Source of the DNA: Ochrobactrum teleogrylli
GTDB lineage: Bacteria > Pseudomonadota > Alphaproteobacteria > Rhizobiales > Rhizobiaceae
Length of the DNA: 64,000 nucleotides
Direction of reading: 5' to 3'
Assembly: GCF_006376685.1 (NCBI RefSeq)
Contig: NZ_VEWL01000004.1
Span: forward strand, 186,001-250,000
Positions 36,134 to 44,305 of this stretch are shown here, piece after piece. The notes below the pieces were generated by a model. That model had not been told where the DNA came from. It did no database searches and saw only the letters and a list, made by a program, of their open reading frames with translations. Position 1 is the first letter of the stretch. Every line of letters starts with the position of its first letter. Made by a program: the position numbers and the translations under genes.

Positions 36134-36161
36134 GCCCTGTCTTGCGTGGGCAAGACAGGGC
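36134..36161 (-). terminator. Rho-independent terminator of the FNT channel gene
   Basis: GCCCTGTCTTGC / GCAAGACAGGGC, twelve perfect pairs with a four-base loop; on the minus strand it is followed by ATTTTTAACGG. It lies about 95 bases beyond the channel stop codon. The rest of 36042-36256 shows no gene. Confidence 0.85.
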
Positions 36162-36256
36162 GGGTGCCAACTTCCCGAGCTTGGTCTGAGCGGCAATTGA
36201 CACCAACGACACCGAACTTCGGACGCAAGCGAAAGTTCCCCGCCTTTTGGTTCCAG

Positions 36257-37066
36257 CTATTCGTCGGCCCGGATTTGGGCGTGCGAAATCAGCCCGAAGA
36301 TGAATGTGCCCCCGACGATGTTACCAAAAAGCGTGGGCAGCCCGAATTTGAAGATGCTGTCGAAAGCAGAAACTTCGCCGATGAACAGCAAGAAGAGCAC
36401 TTCAATCGACCCGACCACGATATGGGTGAGGTCACCGATTGCAATGAGATAGGTGATCAGGAAAATAAGAAAAATATGGCCTTGCTTGGTGCTGTGCAGC
36501 ATCCAGACCAAAGTCGCAATCAGCCATCCAGACATGATGCCTTTGCTGAATAGCTCATTACTTGTTTTCTCCATAAGATGCTTGCCCATATCTGTAAATG
36601 TGCGCGTAACCTCAACGGAGAAGATGGGCATCAAGACTATGACGAGGGCGGCAATCGCTCCTCCAATCAGATTGCCCAAAAGAACGATGCTCCACAGTCG
36701 TATCATCTTGAAAAAGTGAGACGCTGTCGGCTCTGTCATAAAAGGCAGAACCGGGGTGATCGTGTTTTCGGTGAACAATTGCTGGTTGGCGATGATCACG
36801 ATTATAAAGCCCACGGTATAGCCGGCTGAACTGAGCAGAAAGAACAGGTTCCCGTCGGGAAGGTAGGCCTCCAGAATGCCCCGGGCGATCATCGAGGTAC
36901 TCATCGAGATACCACCGGCGATTGCCGACCAGAACAGCGCCATCGCCTCTCTGTTCATTTCCTTTTCGCCTTCGCGGCGAATGAGTTCATGAATAGCAGC
37001 GGCTTTGGAGGGGAGATTTTCCTTCAGGACCTCCGCTGATTGGCCGTCTTCTTTCGGTTCAGGCAT
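36257..37066 (-). CDS. Formate/nitrite transporter family channel (FNT/FocA-NirC)
   Basis: Pentameric membrane channel of 269 residues. A charged N-terminus of about 45 residues precedes six helices. Family landmarks are MALFWSAIAGGISMSTSMIA, LFTENTITPVLPF (the central TENT-type loop) and GNLIGGA. Family members carry formate, nitrite or related anions. Lying inside the formate dehydrogenase/selenium island it may supply or release formate, but its group (long N-terminus, YfdC-like) is less characterised. By eye it is richer in A+T than neighbouring genes. Confidence 0.82.
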   Translation of the reverse strand: MPEPKEDGQSAEVLKENLPSKAAAIHELIRREGEKEMNREAMALFWSAIAGGISMSTSMIARGILEAYLPDGNLFFLLSSAGYTVGFIIVIIANQQLFTENTITPVLPFMTEPTASHFFKMIRLWSIVLLGNLIGGAIAALVIVLMPIFSVEVTRTFTDMGKHLMEKTSNELFSKGIMSGWLIATLVWMLHSTKQGHIFLIFLITYLIAIGDLTHIVVGSIEVLFLLFIGEVSAFDSIFKFGLPTLFGNIVGGTFIFGLISHAQIRADE

Positions 37067-37302
37067 GAAGGCGTCTCCTCGTTGCGCCCTGTTGTTGCGT
37101 CATTTTGGAACGCATAGGTGGGTAAAAACTAACTAGGGCGCGGATTTTCTGCGTCCAGAGCGCTCAGCCCCCCCCGAAATACGACAGATGCCGTATAGCG
37201 GCCGGGCAAAATCTACCGTTTCCTGAGGGGGGATTGTGTAACAACGCCTGCATGATCTCATCAAATTTCGGCGTCCATACTGGCGAGACCAGTAGAGGAG
37301 GA

Positions 37303-37497
37303 ATGATGAAGACCATAGCTGTGTTAGCGATTGGAGCATTCATGGTGTCGGGAACAGCATTTGCGTCAGCGCCCGCTGTATCGACCACCAAGCAGACTAT
37401 CAAGCAAGATCAGGTATCCGGCCCGGTGGTGGCAGGTGGCCCAGGCAAATTGGGTCGCGTTTCTACATCGACCAGTGGCAAGCGCTTTATCTTTTAA
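37303..37497 (+). CDS. Small secreted protein, 64 residues
   Basis: A clear signal peptide (MMKTIAVLAIGAFMVSGTAFA, cleavage after AFA) is followed by a 43-residue polar, Gly/Ser/Thr-rich mature part ending in SGKRFIF. GAGGAGGA directly precedes the ATG. It converges on selB with a 19-base gap. No family recognised; the preceding gap 37067-37302 shows nothing clear apart from a run of eight C at about 37172. Confidence 0.65.
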   Translation: MMKTIAVLAIGAFMVSGTAFASAPAVSTTKQTIKQDQVSGPVVAGGPGKLGRVSTSTSGKRFIF

Positions 37498-37516
37498 GGC
37501 GGATGGTTTGCCCCGT

Positions 37517-39481
37517 TCAGGCGGGGCATTCATCCGTGAGTCGGGTCTCAGCGAAATCGCCGAACAAGTCCAGCTTGCGACGGTTTAGCCGTCGCAAATC
37601 TCCGCGCCGGATTGTGACGCTGTTGCGATCAAAGAACTCAAGGATCTGGATCGCCACCTTGCGGCCACTGTCCACACGGTCGCGAAAACGCGCGGCGATA
37701 AACCAGCCGCTGTCGAATTCTTCATCCATCACCGAGAGTATGCCGATCATCTCGGCAATCGTATCACGCTTGAAAAAATGATCGTGCGCCACTTCATGCA
37801 CACGACCCATCCGACCGCCAAGCTTGAGAATGCGACGGATGTCTTCCTCCTTTTCGCCCACCAAACCGGCAATGTCGCGCACGCGCGGCGGGCGAAAGCG
37901 CGCTTCGCCGCCAAGCATCGGCGCGATCCGCTCCCACAGTGCCGCGTCGGCGTCACTCATCGTCACCTCATGCTCGCTGAGCCGAAGCCAAGCGCCGTCG
38001 AGCTTCACCAGTTGCAAATCCGTCAACGCGGCTATCGCAGCCCGGAAGGCGCTTGCAGGCAGGCGCGGTTTTAAAAGCAGACGCAGTCTTTCCACGCCCA
38101 TGCCGATCAGGTCCGGGTTCTCGTCATGGAAAATGCCGAGCCGCTCAAGAATGGCATTCCGCAATGCATCCCAGCGCTCCGGCAACAGCAGCAACTGCGC
38201 CTGTCCTTGCGGCAGAACCGTCGCATCGAGCGCTTGCGCCAGATATTGCGGTCCATGGCTCAAAGCACGGTCGCGCAGAAAAGCGGTTGCATCCAGATAA
38301 AACGGATCGACGGACAGCAGCGCCCGTGCCGCTTGTACTGGGTCATCAATGGCATGGGCGTCGAGTTGAGCCATGCGTTCAGGGCTGCGGCGCTTGCGCT
38401 GCGGCGGGCGCAGATCAAGAAAGCGACCACCGCCGATTGTCCGCTGCGCGGAGACATCGCGAATGACAAAACGATCACCCGATGCGGCTGCAATCGGGCG
38501 ATCCAGCACCAGTTGCACACGTCCATGCGCGCCCGGCGCGAGCGCCTCGTCCTGCAAAAGCACGATGCGCGCACCCACTTCCGCCGACGCATGGTGCAGC
38601 CGTACTGGAAACCACTGGTCTATCGGCTTGCGTTCCGATGGCAGGATTGAAAGCGAGGCGTCGATACGATCTGTCGGCAGGTGCAAGTCGGGCGACAACA
38701 CCATGTCGCCACGACTGACAGCGTCCTTGGAGATGCCCTCGCCTGCCAGATTGAGCGCGCAACGGTCGCCCGCCTGTGCAGTTTCGCTTGGCCGGTTTTG
38801 CGCATGGATTGTGCGCACGCGCACCGGTTTTCCCGAAGGGCTGATGGTCAGTTGATCGCCGATCCTGGCCGTGCCGGAAAGGACGGTGCCTGTCACGACA
38901 GTCCCCGCACCCTGGATGGTGAAGGACCGATCCACAGCAAGGCGAAAGCGTCCATCGGCAGGGCGATGCGGAAAGCTTCGCGCCTCGGTTTCGAGCGTCG
39001 CTTTAAGCTGGTCCAGTCCTTCACCGGTGGCCGTGGACACCGGCAATATGACAGCATCGGCAAGCGGTGTTGTAGCCAGAATGTTGCGGATATCGGCTTC
39101 CAGCTCACTCACGCGCGCGGCTTCGACAAGATCGCACTTGGTGATCACAACGATGCCGCGTTTGATCCCAAGCAGATTGACGATGGCCAGATGTTCGCGT
39201 GTTTGCGGCATGATGCCGTCATCTGCCGCCACCACCAGCAGAACGAAGTCGATGCTGGCCGCGCCCGCCAGCATGGTATGCACGAATTTTTCGTGCCCCG
39301 GCACATCGACAAAACCGAGGATTTCTTGTTCGTCGCCTGTCAGGGGCAGATAGGCAAAGCCAAGATCGATGGAAATGCCGCGTGCCTTTTCCTCCTTGAG
39401 CCGGTCAGTGTCGATTTGCGTGAGCGCACGGACGAGGGACGTCTTGCCGTGGTCGATATGTCCCGCCGTGCCGATAATCAT
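37517..39481 (-). CDS. selB: Selenocysteine-specific elongation factor SelB
   Basis: 654-residue GTPase that carries Sec-tRNA to the ribosome at UGA codons marked by a SECIS hairpin. N-terminal G domain with [10 protein letters not shown], switch [20 protein letters not shown] and TKCD, then EF-Tu-like domains 2-3, then a C-terminal winged-helix array (about residues 400-654) that binds SECIS RNA. The start overlaps the stop of the upstream gene by 4 bases (ATGA), implying coupled translation at the end of the fdo-sel operon. Confidence 0.95.
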   Translation of the reverse strand: MIIGTAGHIDHGKTSLVRALTQIDTDRLKEEKARGISIDLGFAYLPLTGDEQEILGFVDVPGHEKFVHTMLAGAASIDFVLLVVAADDGIMPQTREHLAIVNLLGIKRGIVVITKCDLVEAARVSELEADIRNILATTPLADAVILPVSTATGEGLDQLKATLETEARSFPHRPADGRFRLAVDRSFTIQGAGTVVTGTVLSGTARIGDQLTISPSGKPVRVRTIHAQNRPSETAQAGDRCALNLAGEGISKDAVSRGDMVLSPDLHLPTDRIDASLSILPSERKPIDQWFPVRLHHASAEVGARIVLLQDEALAPGAHGRVQLVLDRPIAAASGDRFVIRDVSAQRTIGGGRFLDLRPPQRKRRSPERMAQLDAHAIDDPVQAARALLSVDPFYLDATAFLRDRALSHGPQYLAQALDATVLPQGQAQLLLLPERWDALRNAILERLGIFHDENPDLIGMGVERLRLLLKPRLPASAFRAAIAALTDLQLVKLDGAWLRLSEHEVTMSDADAALWERIAPMLGGEARFRPPRVRDIAGLVGEKEEDIRRILKLGGRMGRVHEVAHDHFFKRDTIAEMIGILSVMDEEFDSGWFIAARFRDRVDSGRKVAIQILEFFDRNSVTIRRGDLRRLNRRKLDLFGDFAETRLTDECPA

Positions 39482-40257
39482 GGGCGGCGGCCTCCGGCAG
39501 CGCGCGTTTCCGCTGTTCTGCGCTCATCGTCATCCAGCTGTTCGCGAGCCGCTTGCAGAAAGGGCTCGGCAAGGGCGCTGCCTTGGGAACGAGCGCGTAA
39601 CAGGCGTTCATAAGCCGACAAAGCATTTCGCTCCACACCCATGCCGAGATGCAGCGCGGCACCCAGCATGGCTTCGCCATCGGCATCGCCAGCGTCTGCC
39701 GCTTTGCGCCACCAGAACACGGCTTGCGCTGGATCGCGCGGCACACCAAGTGCGTTATGATAGATCATACCAAGCCGCGTCATGGCGGCGGCAGCATCGC
39801 TTTCGGCGGCTTTCAGCGCCCATTCGCGTGCTTCCACCGGGTCGGCGGCAATGGCGTCGCCTTCCAGCAGCATCCAGCTCAACATGTCCTGCGCTTGCGC
39901 GTCGCCCTGCTCGGCGGCCAGCCGATAGAGCCTTGCCGCTTCCGGATAGTTGGGGTCGATGTCCTCGCCCTTGAACAGAAGCGAGGCGAGATTGCGCTGG
40001 CCGGAGGCGTCACCCGCCTTTGCAGACAAGGCCAGCCATTGATGCGCGAGATCGATATTTCTTTCGACCCCCATGCCGCCCGCAAAACAGGCCCCTATAT
40101 TGTTCTGGGCGCGGGCATTGCCCTTGCGCGCCAACGGCTCCCATATCGACAGGGCGGTGGCGTAGTCCCCTGATTTCGCCGCGACGAGCGCCAGTTCCAG
40201 CGACTGCGCGTCACTGTCTGGCTTTGGCTTGCGGGAGAAAAGATCAGCGAGCCGCAT
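39478..40257 (-). CDS. Sel1-like repeat (TPR-type) protein between selA and selB
   Basis: 259-residue helical-repeat protein of about five to six Sel1-like units ([91 protein letters not shown]). No signal peptide, so cytoplasmic. Its start (ATG at 40257) overlaps the end of selA and its stop overlaps the start of selB, so it is translated as part of the selenium machinery. A start at 40296 is also open. Role unknown; perhaps a scaffold for Sec biosynthesis or FDH assembly. Confidence 0.85.
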   Translation of the reverse strand: MRLADLFSRKPKPDSDAQSLELALVAAKSGDYATALSIWEPLARKGNARAQNNIGACFAGGMGVERNIDLAHQWLALSAKAGDASGQRNLASLLFKGEDIDPNYPEAARLYRLAAEQGDAQAQDMLSWMLLEGDAIAADPVEAREWALKAAESDAAAAMTRLGMIYHNALGVPRDPAQAVFWWRKAADAGDADGEAMLGAALHLGMGVERNALSAYERLLRARSQGSALAEPFLQAAREQLDDDERRTAETRAAGGRRP

Positions 40258-41641
40258 AGGAAGCCAGGTTTCTGACGAAGCGGGTCTCATCATCAAGGCA
40301 GCGCAGATCGAGAATGAAAGCGCCTTTTTCGATGCGCCCGATCACCGGCAGCGGTAATTGTCGGAGCGCGGTGGCCAAAGAGGTGAGCGCGGAGCCACTG
40401 CCGTTTTTCGGGGCGATGGACAATCCGGCGCTTGGAACTGTCGATAATGGCAGAGCGCCGGAGCCGATCTGGCTGGCGCAATTCGTCACTGTCACATCAA
40501 AAGCTGAACCGAGCGCGTTTTGCAGTTCCGGCTGCAATCGGGTGGCTTGAATGGCAATGTCGCTTTTCGACCGCGCCAGATAGCGCAGCGTCGGCAGCTT
40601 TTCGGCCAGACGTTCGGGATTGCGATAGAGCTTCAGCGTTGCTTCCAGCGCGGCGAGCCTGATCTTGTCCACGCGAAGGGCGCGCTTCATCGGGTTCTTG
40701 TTGATGCGGGCGATCAGATCGCGCCGGCCGACGATGAACCCGGCCTGCGGTCCGCCGAGCAGCTTGTCGCCGGAGAAGGTAATGATATCGGCCCCTTCGG
40801 CCACCGCTTCGCGCACGGTCGGCTCATACGCGAGACCGAAAGCGGTGAGGTCGGCAAGTGTGCCGGACCCAAGGTCGTTGACCAGCGGCACACCACGCGC
40901 CTTGGCGATTGCGGCAAGCTCTGTCGCCGATACCTCGCGCGTAAAGCCTTCAATGCGGTAATTCGAGGTGTGGACTTTCAAGATCAGCCCGGTATCCGGT
41001 CCGATAGTGCCTTCATAATCGCGCGGATGGGTGCGGTTGGTGGTGCCAATCTCAACCAGTCTGGTGCCTGCGCGGGTCATGATATCCGGCATGCGGAACG
41101 CGCCGCCGATTTCGATCAGTTCGCCGCGTGAAACGACCGATTCCTTGCCCGCCGCAAGGCTGTTCAGCACGATCAGCACGGCGGCGGCATTGTTGTTGAC
41201 GATGGTCGCATCTTCCGCGCCGGTTAGTTCGCAGATCAAAGCGCGCAAATGGTCGTCGCGTTCGCCGCGTGCACCGGTGGAAAGATCAAACTCCAGCGAA
41301 ACGGCTTCGCGCATGGCTGCCGTCGCAGCTTCGATGGCCGCTTCGGCCAATATGGCGCGTCCGAGATTGGTGTGCAGAACCGTTCCCGTCAGATTGAACA
41401 GTGGGCGCAGGCTCGATTGCTCAGAGGCTTCAAGCAAATCAATAACGCGTTGGGTAATCTCTGCGCTGTAGGACGGTGCAGCACCGGATTTCACGGCTTC
41501 GCGCACTTCGGTCAGAACAGTGCGGATGGCTTCGGTCAGCGCCGGGCGACCGAAGCGTTCGAGCGCGGGACCAAGTTCCGGCATTTGCAGGAGTGCATCG
41601 ACGGAGGGCAACTGCCGCAGGTGAGACCGGGTCTGATCCAT
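40244..41641 (-). CDS. selA: L-seryl-tRNA(Sec) selenium transferase SelA
   Basis: 465-residue PLP enzyme that converts Ser-tRNA(Sec) into Sec-tRNA(Sec) using selenophosphate. Typical SelA start (LRQLPSVDALLQMPEL), NLTGTVLHTNLGRA and NNNAAAVLIVLNSLA, with the PLP lysine in ITFSGDKLLGGPQAG (about residue 292). Usual length for the family. It lies 6 bases downstream of fdhE in the fdo-sel operon. Confidence 0.95.
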   Translation of the reverse strand: MDQTRSHLRQLPSVDALLQMPELGPALERFGRPALTEAIRTVLTEVREAVKSGAAPSYSAEITQRVIDLLEASEQSSLRPLFNLTGTVLHTNLGRAILAEAAIEAATAAMREAVSLEFDLSTGARGERDDHLRALICELTGAEDATIVNNNAAAVLIVLNSLAAGKESVVSRGELIEIGGAFRMPDIMTRAGTRLVEIGTTNRTHPRDYEGTIGPDTGLILKVHTSNYRIEGFTREVSATELAAIAKARGVPLVNDLGSGTLADLTAFGLAYEPTVREAVAEGADIITFSGDKLLGGPQAGFIVGRRDLIARINKNPMKRALRVDKIRLAALEATLKLYRNPERLAEKLPTLRYLARSKSDIAIQATRLQPELQNALGSAFDVTVTNCASQIGSGALPLSTVPSAGLSIAPKNGSGSALTSLATALRQLPLPVIGRIEKGAFILDLRCLDDETRFVRNLASYAAR

Positions 41642-41647
41642 CGTGCC

Positions 41648-42550
41648 TCACAATCCTGCAAGCAAGGCTGCAAAACCGCCGCGTCGATAGGGCGTTTCGC
41701 GCATCAGCATATCAAGGCCGAGGCTTGCCACATCGTCGGTCATCGGGTCTGCATCGGTGGATTGCTGCTGGTAGATGATCTTGGTCCAGCTTTGGCATTC
41801 GTCGCAGGTTTCCGCCTTGATGACGCCGCCGCCGTCTTCAACTTCCTTATAGCCGACGCCCTTGGTGGAGCCGCAGCAGACGCACTTGATGCGGACATAG
41901 TGCCAGAGCGTGTTGCAAACCGAGCAGGAACAAAAGCGCGCACCATGTGCGCCTTTCCAGCCCACCACGATTGACCCGGATGGCATGCTGCCGCAAGTGG
42001 GGCAGACGCCATCGGCAACGGGCTGCACGGCTTTCGGATCAAGCGCGGATGCAAGCCGCGTGAAATGCAGCTGAAGCCCTGCCCAGATATAGATATGTTC
42101 GGCAATCGCATCCGGCGGCAGCATACCGGTAAACACCGCATCAATCATGCTGCGGCGCTCTGCCGGGCTGGCTGCGGCCACACGTGCCAAGGCATCGGCG
42201 GCATCCTGCGGTTTGGCGATATGGTGCACGCGATCAAACAAGTTGTCGAAGGTTGAATTCAGGGTGCCATCCGATGCTGCCGCATCGCGGTCAACGCAGG
42301 GCATTTCGGGTTTCCGGCTGGTGTCGCTTGGCGAAACCGGCCCAAGCTCTTTTTGAACCGCAGCCTGCGCACCGCTCAGATCGGCCAAAAATTCGAGATA
42401 GGGTTTGAGTGGGCTGACCGACCCCAGCAGCCGCAGGCGCGCGGCTCTCCGGGAAAACAGGTCGTCGGGATCAGGCAATCGTACAAAGGGTGGAGACGAT
42501 ATTTCGCCAATCGCCGTCGGGTCCGGCGCCAGATCTGTCTTACCTGCCAT
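41648..42550 (-). CDS. fdhE: Formate dehydrogenase accessory protein FdhE
   Basis: 300-residue cytoplasmic maturation factor needed for active membrane-bound formate dehydrogenase. It is a rubredoxin-like protein with CPTCGSMP, CSCSVCNTLW, CVCCGS and CDECQSW, i.e. paired CXXC motifs binding iron in the C-terminal half. It lies between fdoI and selA, all on one strand with short gaps. FdhD, the sulfur donor also needed for FDH, is not in this window. Confidence 0.92.
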   Translation of the reverse strand: MAGKTDLAPDPTAIGEISSPPFVRLPDPDDLFSRRAARLRLLGSVSPLKPYLEFLADLSGAQAAVQKELGPVSPSDTSRKPEMPCVDRDAAASDGTLNSTFDNLFDRVHHIAKPQDAADALARVAAASPAERRSMIDAVFTGMLPPDAIAEHIYIWAGLQLHFTRLASALDPKAVQPVADGVCPTCGSMPSGSIVVGWKGAHGARFCSCSVCNTLWHYVRIKCVCCGSTKGVGYKEVEDGGGVIKAETCDECQSWTKIIYQQQSTDADPMTDDVASLGLDMLMRETPYRRGGFAALLAGL

Positions 42551-42646
42551 TCTACTCCCTCACGAACCCGCCGGGCCACGTGGACCAGTGCAACCATATT
42601 CAATCTCGGTCGATCGCCAGATTTTTCAACCCGGCGATGCGTAAAA

Positions 42647-43354
42647 TCATGCTGCCGGTTTGCCGCTTGCCTGTTTCGCCTTGCGCTTGGCGTTCAACTC
42701 GCGCAGCCATTTGCGATGGTGCCGCCATGCCCAGCCGCCGGTCACCGTGCCGCGCGTCATGGCGCTGAACGTGCCTCTGATCCAGATTGCGGCATAGACA
42801 TGCACGATCCAGACGCAGATGGCGATGACGGCGGCCATGGAGTGGATAAGCAATGCCCAGCGTTGCTGGTCGATGCTGACAATAAAGCCGAAATATTCGT
42901 TCCAGATGGCGAGGCCTGAGACGATCAGGATGATGATCAGCAATGACATTGACCAGAAAACGAGCTTCTGCCCGGCATTATATTTGCCGATTTCGGGCAG
43001 TTTCTCCTCATTGCCAGCGATCACATCATCGACCTGACCGAGCCAGCGCGTGTCCTCGCGCTTCCAGAGATTGGCGCTCCAGAAACGCACGAAAAGACCA
43101 AAGAAGCTGAAGAACAGCACGACGCCGATCCATGGATGAATCGTGCGCGTCCACTGACCGCCGCCGAAAAGACCGGACAGGAAAAACAGCCAAGGGTGGA
43201 ACATGGCAAGCCCGGAAAGCGCCAGCAGCACGAGGCTGATGGCGGTGATCCAGTGATTGATGCGCGCGCCGCCGGAATAGCGATGCACGCGGACCGGCTT
43301 GCCCGGTTCTATGTCATCGCTGGCGGAAACATCGTCAAAGTCGGTCTTGCTCAT
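42647..43354 (-). CDS. fdoI: Formate dehydrogenase gamma subunit, cytochrome b556
   Basis: 235-residue inner-membrane diheme cytochrome b that passes electrons to quinone. Four helices are visible, starting with HRYSGGARINHWITAISLVLLALSGLAMF (heme histidines). The start overlaps the fdoH stop by 4 bases (ATGA). Length and order match FdoI/FdnI. Confidence 0.92.
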   Translation of the reverse strand: MSKTDFDDVSASDDIEPGKPVRVHRYSGGARINHWITAISLVLLALSGLAMFHPWLFFLSGLFGGGQWTRTIHPWIGVVLFFSFFGLFVRFWSANLWKREDTRWLGQVDDVIAGNEEKLPEIGKYNAGQKLVFWSMSLLIIILIVSGLAIWNEYFGFIVSIDQQRWALLIHSMAAVIAICVWIVHVYAAIWIRGTFSAMTRGTVTGGWAWRHHRKWLRELNAKRKAKQASGKPAA

Positions 43355-44292
43355 GAGCTTTTTTCTCCCGTGAGCTTTTCGGCCTCTTCCTCGTCATGTT
43401 CGGTCACGACATTCGGACCTTTGAAAATATAATGCAGGAAGCCGGTGGCGACGGCCAGCCCCATTACCGCCATGCCTGCATATTTGGAGACGCCTTTCCA
43501 GACTTCGACAACCGGGCTGATGCGCGGATTGTTCGGCAGGTTGGCGTAAATTTCCGGTTTGTCGGCGTGGTGCAGCACATACATGACGTGTGTGCCGCCG
43601 ACTCCCGGCGGATCGTAAAGCCCGGCATTTTCAAAGCCACGGGATTTCAGATCCTTGATGCGTCCATCGGCCCATTCCTTCATTTCGGCCTTGGTTCCAT
43701 AGACGATGGCCTGAGTAGGGCATGCTTTTGCACAGGCCGGGCCTTGTCCAACCGCAATGCGGTCGGAGCACAGCGTGCATTTATAGGCCTTGTGGGTCAC
43801 TTCCGAGATGCGCGGGATGTTGAACGGACAGCCCTTGATGCAATAGCCGCAGCCAATGCAATTATCGTGGATGAAATCGACGATACCGTTGGAATATTGC
43901 ACGATGGCGCCAGGCGCCGGACAGGCCTTGAGGCAGCCGGGGTCCTCGCAATGCATGCAACCATCCTTGCGAATGAGCCATTCCAGATTGCCGGTGTCGG
44001 GATTATCCCATTCGGTATAGCGCATCAGCGTGAAGGTGTTGGGCGTCAGATCATGCGGGTTGTCATAGACCCCCACATTGATGCCCACCTCCTCATGCGT
44101 ATCGTTCCATTCGGCACAGGCCGACTGGCACGCCTTGCAGCCAATGCATTTCGACACGTCGATCAGCTTGGCCACTTCTGTCTGGCGTTCGGCAGGTGGC
44201 GTCACGGATGACGCCGACCGCCGCATCAGGTCATTGTCACCGAAGCGCGGAGCTTGCGGCTGGACACTGGGATTGGGAACGGGTGGAAACAT
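43351..44292 (-). CDS. fdoH: Formate dehydrogenase beta subunit, 4x[4Fe-4S]
   Basis: 313-residue electron-transfer subunit with four cysteine clusters: CIGCKACQSAC, CMHCEDPGCLKAC, CIGCGYCIKGC and CTLCSD...CAKAC. A single C-terminal helix (AGMAVMGLAVATGFLHYIF) anchors it on the periplasmic face. It carries no own signal and is exported with the alpha subunit's Tat signal. It follows fdoG by 13 bases. Confidence 0.94.
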   Translation of the reverse strand: MFPPVPNPSVQPQAPRFGDNDLMRRSASSVTPPAERQTEVAKLIDVSKCIGCKACQSACAEWNDTHEEVGINVGVYDNPHDLTPNTFTLMRYTEWDNPDTGNLEWLIRKDGCMHCEDPGCLKACPAPGAIVQYSNGIVDFIHDNCIGCGYCIKGCPFNIPRISEVTHKAYKCTLCSDRIAVGQGPACAKACPTQAIVYGTKAEMKEWADGRIKDLKSRGFENAGLYDPPGVGGTHVMYVLHHADKPEIYANLPNNPRISPVVEVWKGVSKYAGMAVMGLAVATGFLHYIFKGPNVVTEHDEEEAEKLTGEKSS

Positions 44293-44305
44293 TCTTCAAT
44301 CCCTT

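Noticed and set aside
37107-37133. GGAAC at 37107 as an EcfG promoter for the small secreted protein
   Set aside because: No GTT at the required spacing and it lies almost 200 bases before the gene.
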